Below, piece by piece: positions 1 to 11,483 of a stretch of DNA of 64,000 nt. The DNA lies in contig JAWHQI010000001.1 in the NCBI GenBank assembly GCA_033032865.1, forward strand, positions 5,157,001 through 5,221,000, in the 5' to 3' direction. The notes beneath the pieces were generated by a model. The model saw nothing but the letters and a program-made list of their open reading frames with translations. It was not told the origin of the DNA and searched no databases. The first letter of the stretch is position 1. Every line of letters starts with the position of its first letter. The stretch is from Dactylorhiza incarnata. Its lineage: Eukaryota; Streptophyta; Magnoliopsida; Asparagales; Orchidaceae. Made by a program: the position numbers and the translations under genes.

Positions 1-1296
1 CTTGCAGGCTCCGTCCAGTCAGGCGCACGATCCGCTTGTCTACTCGTCCATCCGCCCTCACGAAGTAGCGCGTTCAAGGCCTACGTAGTCTTCCATCCCG
101 CCGAGCGAAGCTTTGCATAGCGGCATTGCATAGGAGTAGTTGTAATATTTTATTTTATTATTCGCTAACCAAATCCCCCATTTCCGCATCCAGCCGCTCG
201 AAAGGACTTCAATCTCAAGTCCTTCCTCGATAATAAACTCCACCTTACTGTGTTCCTTTGAGATTGATACTCGGGGATTTACTCCTCATTTTTTATTACT
301 TGAACGATCGGTACACTGCCGTTTCGTGTCGCAGTCGAGCTACCGCCTATAGCGGTGTGTGAGATTTGCGCCATCAGTTATCACCAATTCGAACCCGCTG
401 ATTTGTCTCCACTGGTCGGCCTAAATCTCGGGACCGCCGGATGTCGCTCACATCCAAGTAGTACACCAAGTTGTACGGGAGGGCCTGAGTTATACGGTAC
501 GACTACACTCAGAAGTGGCAGGACTGGCCACTGTCGCCGACGGCCACATCGGTGAAGCCTGCGGGGTTTGCTACCCTGCTGGAAGGAAAGCGGTCCAAAC
601 AGTGTCGACACAGGGTTTTGTGTACGGGTTTGAACACCTGCCGTGTGTGTGCAAGATAGGATTACTAACATTAGTATAGTTATAAGCTGCACACTTCCTT
701 TATATAACTGATAATATTGCTAGAAGGCCCAATATATACATGCTGCTAACACTTCTTGCTTCGGCTATCTATTTTGGTGCTTAAGCTGCCCCCAGGATAC
801 GGATCCGGGGAGGGAATGTGTTTTCCACTTAGCTCTGTGACTAACAGTTGTTTTTATGACCATTCACAGGAGATGGGACAACGCGAAGCCCCCACACCGC
901 TGGATGACTTACCAACTCTCGAGATTGCCCGATCGGATACTCCAGCCTCACCCCCTGTCTTCCGTGACGTGAGTCGCTAGAGTATAGGGTTAAATAAGGA
1001 GTGTATAAGTTATAGTAGTTTTTTTTAGCCCACATGGCCGTTCATGTAAACAGTAGGCTACGACATTTTGCTTATATATATGGCCTTGTTAGACTTTGCT
1101 TATGATTGCTTCTGCAATGTGACTCTGATGTGATGTGATGATTCTCGTGCCTGACAAGGCTACCACTCAGTGCTTAACAGGATGGGTCGTTGCTACCGGG
1201 AAGCACTAAGTGGCCTCCTTGGGCAGTAAGACCCCCTCTCTCTGACCTGGGTTCAGTTTTTTTTGAGGGGGGTGGGGGGGGGGGGGGGGTCTTACA
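1..1296 (+). repeat. E2a 5' LTR, 3'-terminal part
   Basis: This is the right-hand part of a long LTR whose start lies outside the window. Bases about 345-890 align by eye with 39950-40484, the same stretch of the E2b LTR, including the block ending GATGGGACAACGCG. Bases 1-340 have no clear match in the window and may be diverged LTR. A G-rich run (about 1265-1290) and CTTACA precede a primer-site-like sequence, which sets the right end. Short ORFs on both strands here are not credible genes. Confidence 0.65.
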
Positions 1297-1298
1297 AA

Positions 1299-1309
1299 TG
1301 GATCAGAGC
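1299..1309 (+). promoter_or_regulatory. Degenerate primer binding site of E2a
   Basis: TGGATCAGAGC just after the LTR end resembles the initiator-Met tRNA primer site TGGTATCAGAGC with one base missing. The intact version is seen in E1 and X. Its place between LTR end and gag leader supports the call. Confidence 0.5.
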
Positions 1310-1621
1310 TATCACGATCCGACCATATAAGGCAGTCTTTAGATCCTTCCTTCCCAGGTTCCCTTTCTTGGTTCAGGACGAACCACACAGCAAAAGCCTG
1401 GTGGACCTGTAGGTTAAACGTTTAAGGATTCTAGACTGCACAGTAGTACACCCACACGCATTCCGCTTCCATTTCAGTCAGTTTTTGAAAAATCCCCTTA
1501 CTTTTGCAAGTATTGATGTTCGTCTGTTACTTCTCCAGATACCAGAGTCCAGTGATGAAAGGTCATCCTCTAGGGGCTTGTACCATCCTACTATTCCACC
1601 ACCAGTCCCGGCCGTTCCAGC
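1310..1621 (+). pseudogene. E2a leader and start of gag, cut by E1
   Basis: Untranslated leader of E2a followed by a proline-rich gag N-terminal stretch (about 1540-1621). The reading frame at 1621 continues in the same sense at 10553 if E1 and one copy of its target duplication CCAGC are disregarded. The start codon was not identified. The segment is recognised by its position and by the gag sequence across the insertion. Confidence 0.45.
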
Positions 1622-3596
1622 TATAACACCCCAAAAATCGTAGTTCAGCGAAGTAGGCGGAGTGGTAGTGCTGCACTGAAGCAGGCTAAATTTTCCCTTT
1701 CTGCTCTTAGCGCACGACCAGTGGTCTCATCGCGCACGATCGGTGATCGTGCGCCAGCGATCGTGCGTTAATTCAGAAGAGAATCGAGTTCTGTCCCGGA
1801 CAGTGCGCACGACCATTTCCCTCTTCGCGCACGACCACTGACCGTGCGCATGTGATCGTGCGCCCTGTTTATTCTGCTCCGCGATTTTGAGCGGAGAAGA
1901 AGATCGGTCCGTCCAAATCCTTTGGAATCTGATCCAATGGCTAGGATTAGATGCTGGAGGTCTTTAGGGCTGATGAGAGGAGTTGAATCCTCATAATCTC
2001 TAAGCCCTTCTCTCTCCAAACCTAGAGAAAGAAGAAGGAGGCAAGGAAGAAGAAGGAGAGATCCCGCCATTGACGGAGCTCCGGAGCTCCGTTTCGCGAG
2101 CCGTTTCCAGATTTGGAGAGTGCAGCCCGGTGCGGTCCTTTCCCTCCGTGTGAAATCTTGGATCCATGGCTAAGAAGAACGCTTCTAGGGTAACGATTCT
2201 TCCTCCCGAACTTTGGACTTGTATTTGTCCTTTCTTTCCTCTTTCTATGCTTGCATGAGGAATCCCTTTCACCAAATGGGTGAAGTGTAGGATTTCCTCA
2301 AGTTCTTCAGAACTCCGGGTAGATTGTGTCCGTCCCCGACATTTTTGCTTGTAGAAAATCCGGTAGTCGTGCGGATTTAGGCATTTTGTGTGAAGCCTAT
2401 TCGTGGCCGTGAGCCCGAATCGGTGATGCTTGATTTGCGACGTTGCATTTAGGTTAGGCCTAGAATGCGTGCCGGAGAATGACTCCGTGAAATCATCTAT
2501 AGTAGCGCAGTATAGGCGTCTTGTGAAGATGCTAACGAAAGCCCCATGCTTTGAGATTGGTTGAAGGCAAACCTTCACCACGAAATTGATGCGGAGCATA
2601 TTGCACCTCCCTTGTTGAGTATACGCAAAGCCTAGATCCTTGTGAAGGGGTTAGGTGCGTAGCGTATAATTAGTGTAGCACTTGAAAGTGCTAAACCCTT
2701 ACGGGCCGAGGTGAAGCCGTACCCGCGTCGTGCGATAGATCGCGACGGTTAGAGCACGGGCAAAGCTAAACCGAACCCGTTTCCATGCAGATCGGTAAGA
2801 GGTCCCTTCCTCATGAAATCCGTGTGATCATGGGAGAGGTCGTGGAAGGTGTCATACCTAAACCGACCAAAAGCTCTTGCTCCCACCTAAGGCTGTGACC
2901 CTTAGGGTGGAGTGTTGTGGAATTGTTATTATGATTAGCCTCATGCGATTGCTTAGGCGGTTGTGGGGAACCTTCGGGTGAACCCAACCAACATCATGTG
3001 CATACCTAGGTTCCCCTCTCTTTTGATGCTCAACCTAGAAGATTGATTGTGCTTGAAACCTCACCTTGTGTAGTTTGCACTTTCTTTTATTAGTACTTGT
3101 TGCTAGTTTGGCTTGCTTGTAGGGTAGAAACTCCGCCACCCCGGGAAAGGGGTGGGGTCGTTATAATTTGGTCAGCTTTGCTGACCGTTACCTTGTTTGC
3201 CACCGCTTGGTGGAATGTTCTTATGCAGGTGCAGGTGAGCCTAGCGGAAAATAGCGGGCGGTGCCCCTTTTGCTGTGTTGGCCCTCGAAGGCCAACCTCT
3301 TTTCTGTTTTCCATGTATTGCCGGCCTGCGTGCCGATGTATGTTTAAGGAGTTTTATACATTTGGTTAAATGTAAGGCCTTAAGGCCGTAACTCTACTTT
3401 ATGGTTTCATTCCTATGATAGTGGACAGTTCTAAATGTAATGTTTTTAATCAAATGCTTCCGCTTACGTTTTGTACTATCGTGTAGTTGTATTCTTTTAT
3501 GTTTATCACCTTTTAACTCCTAGCTAGTGTGATTTGTATGGCGTGGGGTCCCGGCCGGACCCGCTGTTATACTTTTCGTACTGGCAGGGTGTTACA
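1622..3596 (+). repeat. E1 5' LTR
   Basis: Direct repeat of 8565-10547. It starts TATAACACCCC (the 3' copy starts TGTAACACCCC) and ends GGGTGTTACA. Small differences include a short indel near 2497, where the 3' copy has extra bases. It contains a cluster of GCGCACGAYC palindromes (1709-1863). ORFs at 1768-2599 and 3090-3369 recur in both LTRs and look like chance frames. Confidence 0.95.
1709..1863. promoter_or_regulatory. Palindrome cluster in E1 LTR
   Basis: About eight copies of GCGCACGAYC or its complement lie in about 155 bp. A perfect hairpin at 1732-1754 has a 10-bp stem (GCGCACGATC) and loop GGT. The cluster recurs in the 3' LTR at about 8652-8805. Position in U3 suggests a factor-binding array or a CpG-methylation target; that role is inferred. 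Confidence 0.5.
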
Positions 3597-3599
3597 ATT

Positions 3600-3611
3600 T
3601 GGTATCAGAGC
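3600..3611 (+). promoter_or_regulatory. E1 primer binding site (tRNA-iMet type)
   Basis: TGGTATCAGAGC lies three bases after the LTR end. This is the standard plant LTR-retrotransposon primer site complementary to the 3' end of initiator methionine tRNA. Confidence 0.9.
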
Positions 3612-3821
3612 CTAAGGCGTCGATCCGTAGTTTAGCGAATTCGGGACGAATTCCTTTTAAGGGGTGGTGCGCACGGGTTGTGCATTCACCTAAAACGACA
3701 AAAAACTAATAAGAATGTCCACTTAGGAATGAAAAAACATACTTGTTTGCGGAACCTGAGCGTTCCATGATTGATGTTTGATATGTTTTGGGTCACTAAA
3801 TTGTGCTTTGCATGATTATCG

Positions 3822-5042
3822 GTGACTAGAAGTGCTGCGGGGCAGTCTCGACCCCGTAACACCGCTGAAAGTAGTGGGTCGGCTGAAGTGCCAGCGACCA
3901 CTCCTTCTGCTGAAATGATCAAATTAGTCGCGGAGGCTGTCTTCGCGATGATCAACGCTCAACCCCAAAGGCTGGCCCAGCCTGCTACTCCTACTCCGGA
4001 TGTGGCCCCTGAGGATGTTGCTGCAGTGGAACCTGCCGCGGAACCAAGGGTGGAGTCCCCTGTGCCTTTAGCTGCAGTAGAACCTGCGGTAGCGCCGAGG
4101 GTGGAACGCCAAGTTGCGCAAGTAGTTGCGGGGCGAGCGCGTGACCAATAATTAAAGCATTTCCTGAGCTTTAATCCTCCTACCTTCTCGGGATCTGAGT
4201 CCCCAACGGAGGCAGAAGACTGGTTGTCAAGAGTTAGAAGAACTCTGAGGGCGACAGCGACGGACGAAGCCATGATGGTCACCTTAGCCACTTTCCTTCT
4301 TGATGGAGAGGCTGTGCTGTGGTGGGAAGAGAAGGAGCTGCATAAGTTCTGCGGTAGAGATATTACTGAAATCACAATGGCTGAGTTTTCAAAGTCGTTC
4401 CTCCAAAGGTTTATTCCCTCTGCCCAGCGCATTGCGTTACAAAACCAGTTCTTGAGGTTGACACAAGGTGATCGCTCCGTTGACGATTACTTGCATGAGT
4501 TTACCAGACTGAGTCGCTATGCGGGGTCCTTGGTGGAGGATGAGGAGACAAAGACAAATAAGTTCTATGAAAGGCTTCGGGACGAGTTGAGGTTGCTCCT
4601 TGCAGGCCCTATGACGTTTGGCTTCCAAGTGATGGTGCAAACTGCCAGATCTTTGGAGTTGGACATGAAGAGGGTACAAGCAAGGGGTGTCGTAAAGAAA
4701 CCTGAGTTTCATGCACCGGCCTCTCAGTCCAAGTCGGATTTCAGAAGGAACAAAAGGAAGTTCAAACAGGAGGAACCAGCTCCTTCAAATGTTTCGGGAG
4801 CCACGACCGCGCGGACTCCTATTACGTGTTTCACCTGCGGGAAGGTGGGACACAAAGCTGCGGTGTGTCGAAGTGGTCCCCCGAAGGCTGGTAATCGAGC
4901 GGTGGATTATGCTCGTGCTGCGGAAAAGGGTAAAGCTGCGGAGTCTTCGGCTTCCCAGCACATTCCGACTCAGCCGAGAGTCTATTCGCTTGGCCAACAA
5001 GAAGCTATACGACAAACTGATGTCGTCACAAGTACAAATTAG
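3822..5042 (+). pseudogene. gag: E1 gag (capsid-nucleocapsid), one internal stop
   Basis: Structural Gag that would form the cytoplasmic virus-like particle. The frame runs from a GTG at 3822 to TAG at 5040-5042, interrupted by TAA at 4149-4151. No ATG stands at the expected start; the first in-frame ATG is at 3915, still before the capsid domain. The region 4224-4600 reads as a Retrotrans_gag domain (LWWEEKEL, RSVDDYLHEFTRLSRYA). A CCHC zinc knuckle, CX2CX4HX4C, lies at 4827-4868 (CFTCGKVGHKAAVC). Pol lies in another frame 63 bases downstream; a likely intron may join the two (next entry). The stop makes full-length Gag impossible without readthrough. The family call is firm; the exact start is not. 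Confidence 0.85.
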
Positions 5043-5114
5043 AAGTTAGCTTTTACAGCTATATATATAATTCATACTGTTGTACGACTATATGCTTTAT
5101 TTGTGTGCAATTAG
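5032..5114 (+). other. Candidate intron joining E1 gag and pol frames
   Basis: An 83-nt AT-rich stretch begins GTACAA and ends GCAATTAG. Removing it would place gag and pol in one frame exactly where Del-type elements normally read continuously into the protease. The stretch includes the gag stop codon. The older element E2a has a comparable AT-rich interruption at the same protein position (about 17789-17942), also ending in AG. Spliced introns are known in plant Ogre elements; for this group it is an inference. Confidence 0.5.
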
Positions 5115-8100
5115 GTTTCGTCCTAATTTTCAACTATCCGGCGAGAGCTCTATTTGATACGGGTGCATCGCACTCTTTTCTGTCCGAGGACTTTGTTGTG
5201 CGAATCGGAGTGCCATCTACCTTCGTAGAGGATAGATTGGAAGTAGTGCTACCCAATGGATCTCGAATGAGTGCGGATAGGAAGAGCCGTGTGAAGGTGC
5301 AGATCGGAAGTCAGGATTTCGACTTGGAAGCGTCGTTATTACCGTTAGCTGAATTTGATGTGATCTTCGGCATGGACTGGCTCTCGGAGCAGCGGGCATG
5401 CATAGATTGCAATACAAAGGAGATCACTCTGGGAAGGGACACCGAAGGAGAAACCATGTTCGCTGGTATGCGAGGAGCGAGCAAGACGCTGATATCTGCT
5501 CTCCAGGTGGTTAAGGCGGTGAGAAAAGGCGCCGAGTTGTTCTTCACCTTGTTGGAGGCTTCAGAGCCAATGCCCAGGTTATGTGATGTCCCAGTTGTAG
5601 CGGAGTACGCCGACGTGTTCCCTAACGAACTCCCTGGGGCTCCGCCTCAACGAGAGATCGATTTCTGTATCGAGTTGGTGCCAGGTGCCAAACCTGTGGC
5701 CCGCTCACCGTACCGGATAGCGCCAAAGGAATTGGCAGAGCTGAAGGTTCAATTGCAAGAGCTGCTAGAGCAACGATACGTACGTCCAAGTTCATCGCCT
5801 TGGAGTGCACCGGTCCTCTTTGTGAAAAAGAAGGACGGGAGCTTGCGTCTATGTATTGATTATCGAGAGCTAAACAAGTTGACCGAGAAGAACCGATATC
5901 CGATTCCAAGAATCGATGATCTATTCGACCAACTGGTGGGGTCGACGGTTTACTCCAAGCTGGACCTAAGGTCCGGCTATTACCAACTGCGGATAAGGGA
6001 ATGTGACATTCCAAAAACAGCGTTCAGTACCCGCTTTGGGCACTATGAGTTCACGGTGATGCCGTTCGGTCTGTCCAATGCACCGTCGGTATTCATGGAC
6101 TTAATGAACAGGACGTTCCGAGAGTATTTGGATCAATTTGTGATCGTCTTCATCGACGACATTTTGGTATACTCTCAGTCGGAAGAGGAGCATGTAGGGC
6201 ATCTGCACGCAGTTCTGAGCACCTTGAGGAGGAGTCAGCTATATGCCAAATTCTCCAAGTGCGAGTTTTGGCTACCGTCAGTAGCATTCCTTGGTCATGT
6301 CGTTAGTGGAGAAGGAATTTCAGTTGATCCGTCGAAGATAGAAGCGATCCGAGCGTGGCCTTTGTTGAAAAACGTAGCGGAAGTCCGAAGTTTCTTAGGA
6401 CTTGCCGGCTATTATAGGCGCTTTGTGGAAAACTTCTCGAGGATCGCACTTCCTCTCACAAAACTGACTAGGAAGGATCATAAGTTCGTTTGGTCGCCCG
6501 AGTGCGCACGAGCTTTTGAAGAGCTGAAGAGCCGTCTGACCACGGCGCCCATTCTATGCTCGCCACAAGGTACGGAAGGCTACAAAATTTATAGCGACGC
6601 CTCAGGAAGTGGTTTGGGTTGTGTCCTAGTGCAGTTCAGGAAGGTAATTGCCTACGGCTCCCGGCAACTGAAGGTTCATGAGAGGAATTACCCGGTCCAT
6701 GATTTGGAGCTAGCGGCCGTGGTTTTCGCCCTCAAACTTTGGAGGCATTATTTATATGGCGTGAAGATCGATATCTTTACCGACCATAAGAGCCTCAAGT
6801 ACTTGCTGGATCAAAGGGAGTTGAATATGCGTCAAAGGAGGTGGATGGAGTTCCTTGGGGACTACACCTTCGACATCAAATATACTCCCGGTAAGGGAAA
6901 TGTAGTAGCGGACGCGCTGAGTCGTCGGGCTCCCGCTCAAGCAAATTGGATTTTGATGCACGATGAGCGTCTAATCTGCGAGCTGGAAGAAATGGAGATC
7001 ATTTGCATTGATAGGAGAACGTCTACTTCAGCATGCTTGAACTGGACGGAGGTTCAATACGACCTTGCCGACCGAGTTCGACAAGCATTGGAGCTGAACG
7101 AGAGCATGAAACGCTATAAGGCGGAAACCGTTGAGGGGTTAAACGCTGATTTCTCCTTCGAAGACGACCTTATGTGGAAACAGGAAAGGTTGTGCATCCC
7201 AAACGTTGGCACTCTACGGGCGGAGTTGATGTACGAGGCTCATCATACCAAGTACTCAATCCACCCGGGGAGCACTAAAATGTTTATGGATATGAAGAAG
7301 CTTTTCTGGTGGCCGGGTATGAAGAAAGACATTGCCCTTTACGTGGCCAAGTGTCATGCTTGCGCGTTGGTGAAAGCGGAATGTCAACGTCCCGGTGGGT
7401 TTCTGAAGTCCTTGCCGATTCCGGAATGGAAGTTTGATGATATTTCGATGGATTTCGTGCATGGATTGCCGAGATCGCAACATGGAAACGACGTCGTCTG
7501 GGTGATCGTGGACCGTTTGACAAAGGTATCACACTTCATTCCGAACCGGAAGGATGATTCTGTAGAGAAGCTAGCAAAGCTCTATGTTGATAGTATTGTG
7601 AGACTGCACGGTGTCCCTCGTAGCATCGTCAGCGATCGTGACGGGCGTTTCACATCGAAAGATTGGAGGCTTATCCATGAACTGTTGGGCACGAAATTGA
7701 AGTTCAACACTGCCTTCCACCCGCAAACGGATGGACAGACCGAGAGAACCAACAGGACTATGGAAGATATGCTCCGAATGTGCGCTCTAGATTTTGGAAA
7801 GAGGTGGGAAGATCATCTCTATATGATCGAGTTCGCCTACAATAATAGCTACCAAGCCAGTATAAAGATGGCTCCCTTCGAAGCCCTCTATGGTAAGAAG
7901 TGTCGTACGCCGTTGTCTTGGGCGGAAACGGGCGATACTAAGCTATTAAAGCGAAAGGATGTTGAGGAAGCAACTTCGACGATCCGGACTATACGTGAAA
8001 GGCTATTGGTTGCCCAAGATAGGCAAGCAAAATATTTCAATGCCAAGCATAGGAACCTAGAGTTTGCCGTCGGTGACCGGGTTTACTTGAAGATCAAACC

Positions 8101-8272
8101 GTTCAAAGGGGTATCAAGGATCCGACGCTTGAAAAAGCTCAGTCCAAGGTACTTAGAACCGTTTGAGATCGTGGAGCGTGTTGGTGATGCGGCTTATCGG
8201 CTTGCACTATCTGCAGAGCTGAGCGGTCTGCACGACGTGTTTCACATTTCAGTGTTGAGGAAGGCAGTGTAA
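5105..8272 (+). CDS. pol: E1 pol polyprotein: PR, RT, RNase H, integrase
   Basis: A 1055-residue frame; the first codon is GTG, so it probably depends on fusion to gag. Aspartic protease motif DTGA begins at residue 18. Reverse transcriptase has [20 protein letters not shown] and the catalytic FIDD at residues 349-352. RNase H carries YSDASGSG and TDHKSLKYL. Integrase has an HHCC zinc-binding region ([10 protein letters not shown] through [11 protein letters not shown]) and catalytic Asp783, Asp844 and Glu880, the DD35E spacing, followed by the GPY/F-like region. All catalytic residues are present. The frame stops at TAA 8270-8272 before the chromodomain-like tail. It would copy E1 RNA into DNA and insert it into the genome. 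Assignment to the Ty3/gypsy Del/Tekay group rests on domain order and tail. Confidence 0.93.
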   Translation: MQLGFVLIFNYPARALFDTGASHSFLSEDFVVRIGVPSTFVEDRLEVVLPNGSRMSADRKSRVKVQIGSQDFDLEASLLPLAEFDVIFGMDWLSEQRACIDCNTKEITLGRDTEGETMFAGMRGASKTLISALQVVKAVRKGAELFFTLLEASEPMPRLCDVPVVAEYADVFPNELPGAPPQREIDFCIELVPGAKPVARSPYRIAPKELAELKVQLQELLEQRYVRPSSSPWSAPVLFVKKKDGSLRLCIDYRELNKLTEKNRYPIPRIDDLFDQLVGSTVYSKLDLRSGYYQLRIRECDIPKTAFSTRFGHYEFTVMPFGLSNAPSVFMDLMNRTFREYLDQFVIVFIDDILVYSQSEEEHVGHLHAVLSTLRRSQLYAKFSKCEFWLPSVAFLGHVVSGEGISVDPSKIEAIRAWPLLKNVAEVRSFLGLAGYYRRFVENFSRIALPLTKLTRKDHKFVWSPECARAFEELKSRLTTAPILCSPQGTEGYKIYSDASGSGLGCVLVQFRKVIAYGSRQLKVHERNYPVHDLELAAVVFALKLWRHYLYGVKIDIFTDHKSLKYLLDQRELNMRQRRWMEFLGDYTFDIKYTPGKGNVVADALSRRAPAQANWILMHDERLICELEEMEIICIDRRTSTSACLNWTEVQYDLADRVRQALELNESMKRYKAETVEGLNADFSFEDDLMWKQERLCIPNVGTLRAELMYEAHHTKYSIHPGSTKMFMDMKKLFWWPGMKKDIALYVAKCHACALVKAECQRPGGFLKSLPIPEWKFDDISMDFVHGLPRSQHGNDVVWVIVDRLTKVSHFIPNRKDDSVEKLAKLYVDSIVRLHGVPRSIVSDRDGRFTSKDWRLIHELLGTKLKFNTAFHPQTDGQTERTNRTMEDMLRMCALDFGKRWEDHLYMIEFAYNNSYQASIKMAPFEALYGKKCRTPLSWAETGDTKLLKRKDVEEATSTIRTIRERLLVAQDRQAKYFNAKHRNLEFAVGDRVYLKIKPFKGVSRIRRLKKLSPRYLEPFEIVERVGDAAYRLALSAELSGLHDVFHISVLRKAV

Positions 8273-8500
8273 GAGCCTACTCATATCGTTGCGGTCGGCA
8301 AAGTTCCGGTTGATAGTGGGTTGTCGACGAAAGTCAAGCCCTTACGCATCGAAGATACCGAAGTAAAGCAGCTGCGGAACAAGTCCATTCGGATGGTAAA
8401 AGACCGGTGGGATAATAGCGGCCGAGAGGAGCTCTCTTGGGAGAGAGAGCAAACGATGCTTGCGGAGTACCCCGAGCTATTTCTCTCAGGTATTTTATAG
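8273..8500 (+). pseudogene. C-terminal chromodomain-like tail of E1 pol after a stop
   Basis: The pol frame stays open for 75 more codons past the stop at 8270, to TAG at 8498-8500. The sequence includes SIRMVKDRW, EELSWERE and YPELF, the usual pattern of the integrase C-terminal chromodomain of Del/Tekay chromoviruses. In relatives this module is thought to steer integration to particular chromatin. The stop separates it from integrase, so it would be lost from the protein without readthrough. Confidence 0.8.
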
Positions 8501-8547
8501 CTGTAATTCTTGCTATTTCTGTTTTATAAATTTCGGGACGAAATTCT

Positions 8548-8564
8548 TTTAAGGGGGGTGGAGT
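8548..8564 (+). promoter_or_regulatory. E1 polypurine tract
   Basis: TTTAAGGGGGGTGGAGT directly abuts the 3' LTR start. Such tracts prime plus-strand DNA synthesis. The preceding TTTCGGGACGAAATTC is typical for Del-type 3' ends. Confidence 0.85.
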
Positions 8565-10547
8565 TGTAACACCCCAAAAATCGTAGTTCAGCGAAGTAGG
8601 CGGAGTGGTAGTGCTGCACTGAAGCAGGCTAAATTTTCCCTTTCTGCTCTTAGCGCACGACCAGTGGTCTCATCGCGCACGACCGGTGATCGTGCGCCAG
8701 CGATCGTGCGTTAATTCAGAAGAGAATCGAGTTCTGTCCCGGACAGTGCGCACGACCATTTCCCTCTTCGCGCACGACCACTGACCGTGCGCCTGTGATC
8801 GTGCGCCCTGTTTATTCTGCTCCGCGATTTTGAGCGGAGAAGAAGATCGGTCCGTCCAAATCCTTTGGAATCCGATCCAATGGCTAGGATTAGATGCTGG
8901 AGGTCTTTAGGGCTGATGAGAGGAGTTGAATCCTCATAATCTCTAAGCCTTTCTCTCTCCAAACCTAGAGAAAGAAGAAGGAGGCAAGGAAGAAGAAGGA
9001 GAGATCCCGCCATTGACGGAGCTCCGGAGCTCCGTTTCGCGAGCCGTTTCCAGATTTGGAGAGTGCAGCCCGGTGCGGTCCTTTCCCTCCGTGTGAAATC
9101 TTGGATCCATGGCTAAGAAGAACGCTTCTAGGGTAACGATTCTTCCTCCCGAACTTTGGACTTGTATTTGTCCTTTCTTTCCTCTTTCTATGCGTGCATG
9201 AGGAATCCCTTTCACCAAATGGGTGAAGTGTAGGATTTCCTCAAGTTCTTCGGAACTCCGGGTAGATTGTGTCCGTCCCCGGCATTTTTGCATGTAGAAA
9301 ATCCGATAGTCGTGCGGATTTAGGCATTTTGTGTGAAGCCTATTCGTGGCCGTGAGCCCGAATCGGTGATGCTTGATTTGCGATGTTGCATTTAGGTTAG
9401 GCCTAGAATGCGTGCCGGAGAATGACTCCGTGAAATCATCTATAGTAGCGCGGGAAATAAGTATAGGCGTCTTGTGAAGATGCTAACGAAAGCCCCATGC
9501 TTTGAGATTGGTTGAAGGCAAACCTTCACCACGAAATTGATGCGGAGCATATTGCACCTCCCTTGTTGAGTATACGCGAAGCCTAGATCCTTGTGAAGGG
9601 GTTAGGTGCGTAGCGTATAATTAGTGTACCACTTGAAAGTGCTAAACCCTTACGGGCCGAGGTGAAGCCGTACCCGCGTCGTGCGATAGATCGCGACGGT
9701 TAGAGCACGGGCAAAGCTAAACCGAACCCGTTTCCATGCAGATCGGTAAGAGGTCCCTTCCTCATGAAAGCCGTGTGATCATGGGAGAGGTCGTGGAAGG
9801 TGTCATACCTAAACCGACCAAAAGCTCTTGTTCCCACCTAAGGCTATGACCCTTAGGGTGGAGTGTTGTGGAATTGTTATTATGATTAGCCTCATGTGAT
9901 TGCTTAGGCGGTTGTGGGGAACCTTCGGGTGAACCCAACCAACATCATGTGCATACCTAGGTTCCCCTCTCTTTTGATGCTCAACCTAGAAGATTGATTG
10001 TGCTTGAAACCTCACCTTGTGTAGTTTGCACTTTCTTTTATTAGTACTTGTTGCTAGTTTGGCTTGCTTGCAGGGTAGAAACTCCGCCACCCCGGGAAAG
10101 GGGTGGGGTCGTTATAATTTGGCCAGCTTTGCTGACCGTTACCTTGTTTGCCACCGCTTGGTGGAATGTTCTTATGCAGGTGCAGGTGAGCCTAGCGGAA
10201 AATAGCGGGCGGTGCCCCTTTTGCTGTGTTGGCCCTCGAAGGCCAGCCTCTTTTCTGTTTTCCATGTATTACCGGCCTGCGTGCCGATGTATGTTTAAGG
10301 AGTTTTATACATTTGGTTAAATGTAAGGCCTTAAGGCCGTAACTCTACTTTATGGTTTCATTCCTATGATAGTGGACAGTTCTAAATGTAATGTTTTTAA
10401 TCAAATGCTTCCACTTACGTTTTGTACTCTCGTGTAGTTGTATTCTTTTCTGTTTATCACCTTTTAACTACTAGCTAGTGTGGTTTGTATGGCGTGGGGT
10501 CCCGGCCGGACCCACTGTTATACTTTTCGTACTGGCAGGGTGTTACA
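8565..10547 (+). repeat. E1 3' LTR
   Basis: Starts TGTAACACCCC and ends TGTTACA, followed by the target duplication CCAGC. By eye it is almost identical to 1622-3596; differences are scattered substitutions and a short indel near 9450. The palindrome cluster is repeated, with one base change in the strongest hairpin. Confidence 0.95.
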
Positions 10548-11483
10548 CCAGCTGCAGTCCCTTTTACTGAGGCTGACCTGGGACAGACACTGACAACACT
10601 GCTGGCCACCTTTCAGACGGCCATCCTACGGCCACCCTAGCAGCCTACTGTGCCTACAGACCTTCTAACGACCATCCAGGGGCTAAGGCCCTCTATCTTC
10701 CATGGTACCAAATCCGCCATGTAGGCGGAGGAGTGGGTAGAGAGAGTTGAGGAGCTACTAGTCAGTATGATATGCCCTGTCGTTGCCGTAGTGTCACTAG
10801 TGGTGACGTTGCTAGAAGCATACGCTCAAGATTGGTGGAGGGCAGCCAACCGCTCCACATTCAGAGGGCGACCACTCAGTACGATTCTCTAGGGAGAGTT
10901 TTCTGAGGCCTTCCTGGAACACTTCATCTCCGATGCCGACTGAGTTGCACTCCAGGAGCGGTTCATGCACATCCGACAGGGAGAGAGGTCTGTGTCAGAA
11001 TACCAGCGTGAGTTCATTCACTTAGTCTGCTTTGCAGGGACACTGGCAACCACAGATAGAGACAGAGCCGCTAGGTTCTACCGAGGACTGCGTGGTGACC
11101 TTCGACAGGCCTTGATCATGATTTCACAGTCTACCTTCCACACGATCGCCACGCATGCTGCAACATTAGAGATGGACCAACGAATGGTGGCCAACAACAA
11201 AGGGGACATGTGGAGGTTCCCCGGACTCAGAGCCGGGAGAGAGGAACGGCCCCTCGAAAGCAGGACCGAGATAGGAGGTAGTGTTACCTCCCCAAGCCCT
11301 ACAGTAGGCACCTCAGCCTCAACAGGCACCTCCAGCCCCAACACCCCGACCAGCTCCAGCACCTCAGCCCGCACCGGCTGCACGACGAGACGTTCCCTTT
11401 GCAGGGATTTGCTTCCTTTGCCAGCAGCCTGGACATATTAGAGCCTTTTGCCCCCATGCCATAGGAAGGCCATGCTTAGGAGC
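10548..11483 (+). pseudogene. gag: E2a gag, main part, degraded
   Basis: Continuation of the gag interrupted by E1. It reads ADLGQTLTTLLATFQ, then a Retrotrans_gag region (QDWWRAANRS, GERSVSEYQREFIHL) with an uninterrupted stretch at 10965-11441. Stops occur near 10639, 10722, 10891 and 10943. A zinc knuckle of CX2CX4HX4C type at 11410-11451 lies in a different frame from the preceding capsid region, so at least one frameshift is present. The gene ends abruptly at 11483, where E3 is inserted after GGAGC. A scrap of a sister gag is found at 60615-60752. It is a Del/Tekay-like Gag, distinct from E1, and cannot be made intact. Confidence 0.8.

Larger units (their letters stand above)
1622..10547 (+). 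mobile_element. E1: near-intact Ty3/gypsy (Del/Tekay-like) LTR retrotransposon
   Basis: A complete element inserted in E2a gag. Target duplication CCAGC lies at 1617-1621 and 10548-10552. The LTRs (1622-3596 and 8565-10547) look almost identical, so the insertion is young. Order: LTR, iMet-type primer site, gag, protease, reverse transcriptase, RNase H, integrase, chromodomain-like tail, polypurine tract, LTR. This order and the domain sequences fit chromoviruses of the Del/Tekay group. Visible lesions: GTG where gag should start, a stop in gag at 4149, a stop near the pol end at 8270, and TG to TA at the very start of the 5' LTR. Confidence 0.95.

Noticed and set aside
381..692. 103-aa minus-strand ORF and its plus-strand partner near 355-555
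   Set aside because: The homologous stretch at 39950-40290 does not keep these frames; both are LTR-internal.
1261..1292. G-run as a possible G-quadruplex or polypurine tract
   Set aside because: It is followed by a primer-site-like sequence at the LTR end, and a homopolymer of this length is prone to sequencing error.
2000..2599. 199-aa minus-strand ORF in the E1 5' LTR
   Set aside because: The 3' LTR copy breaks the same frame (only 116 aa open), and the strand opposes the element's transcription.
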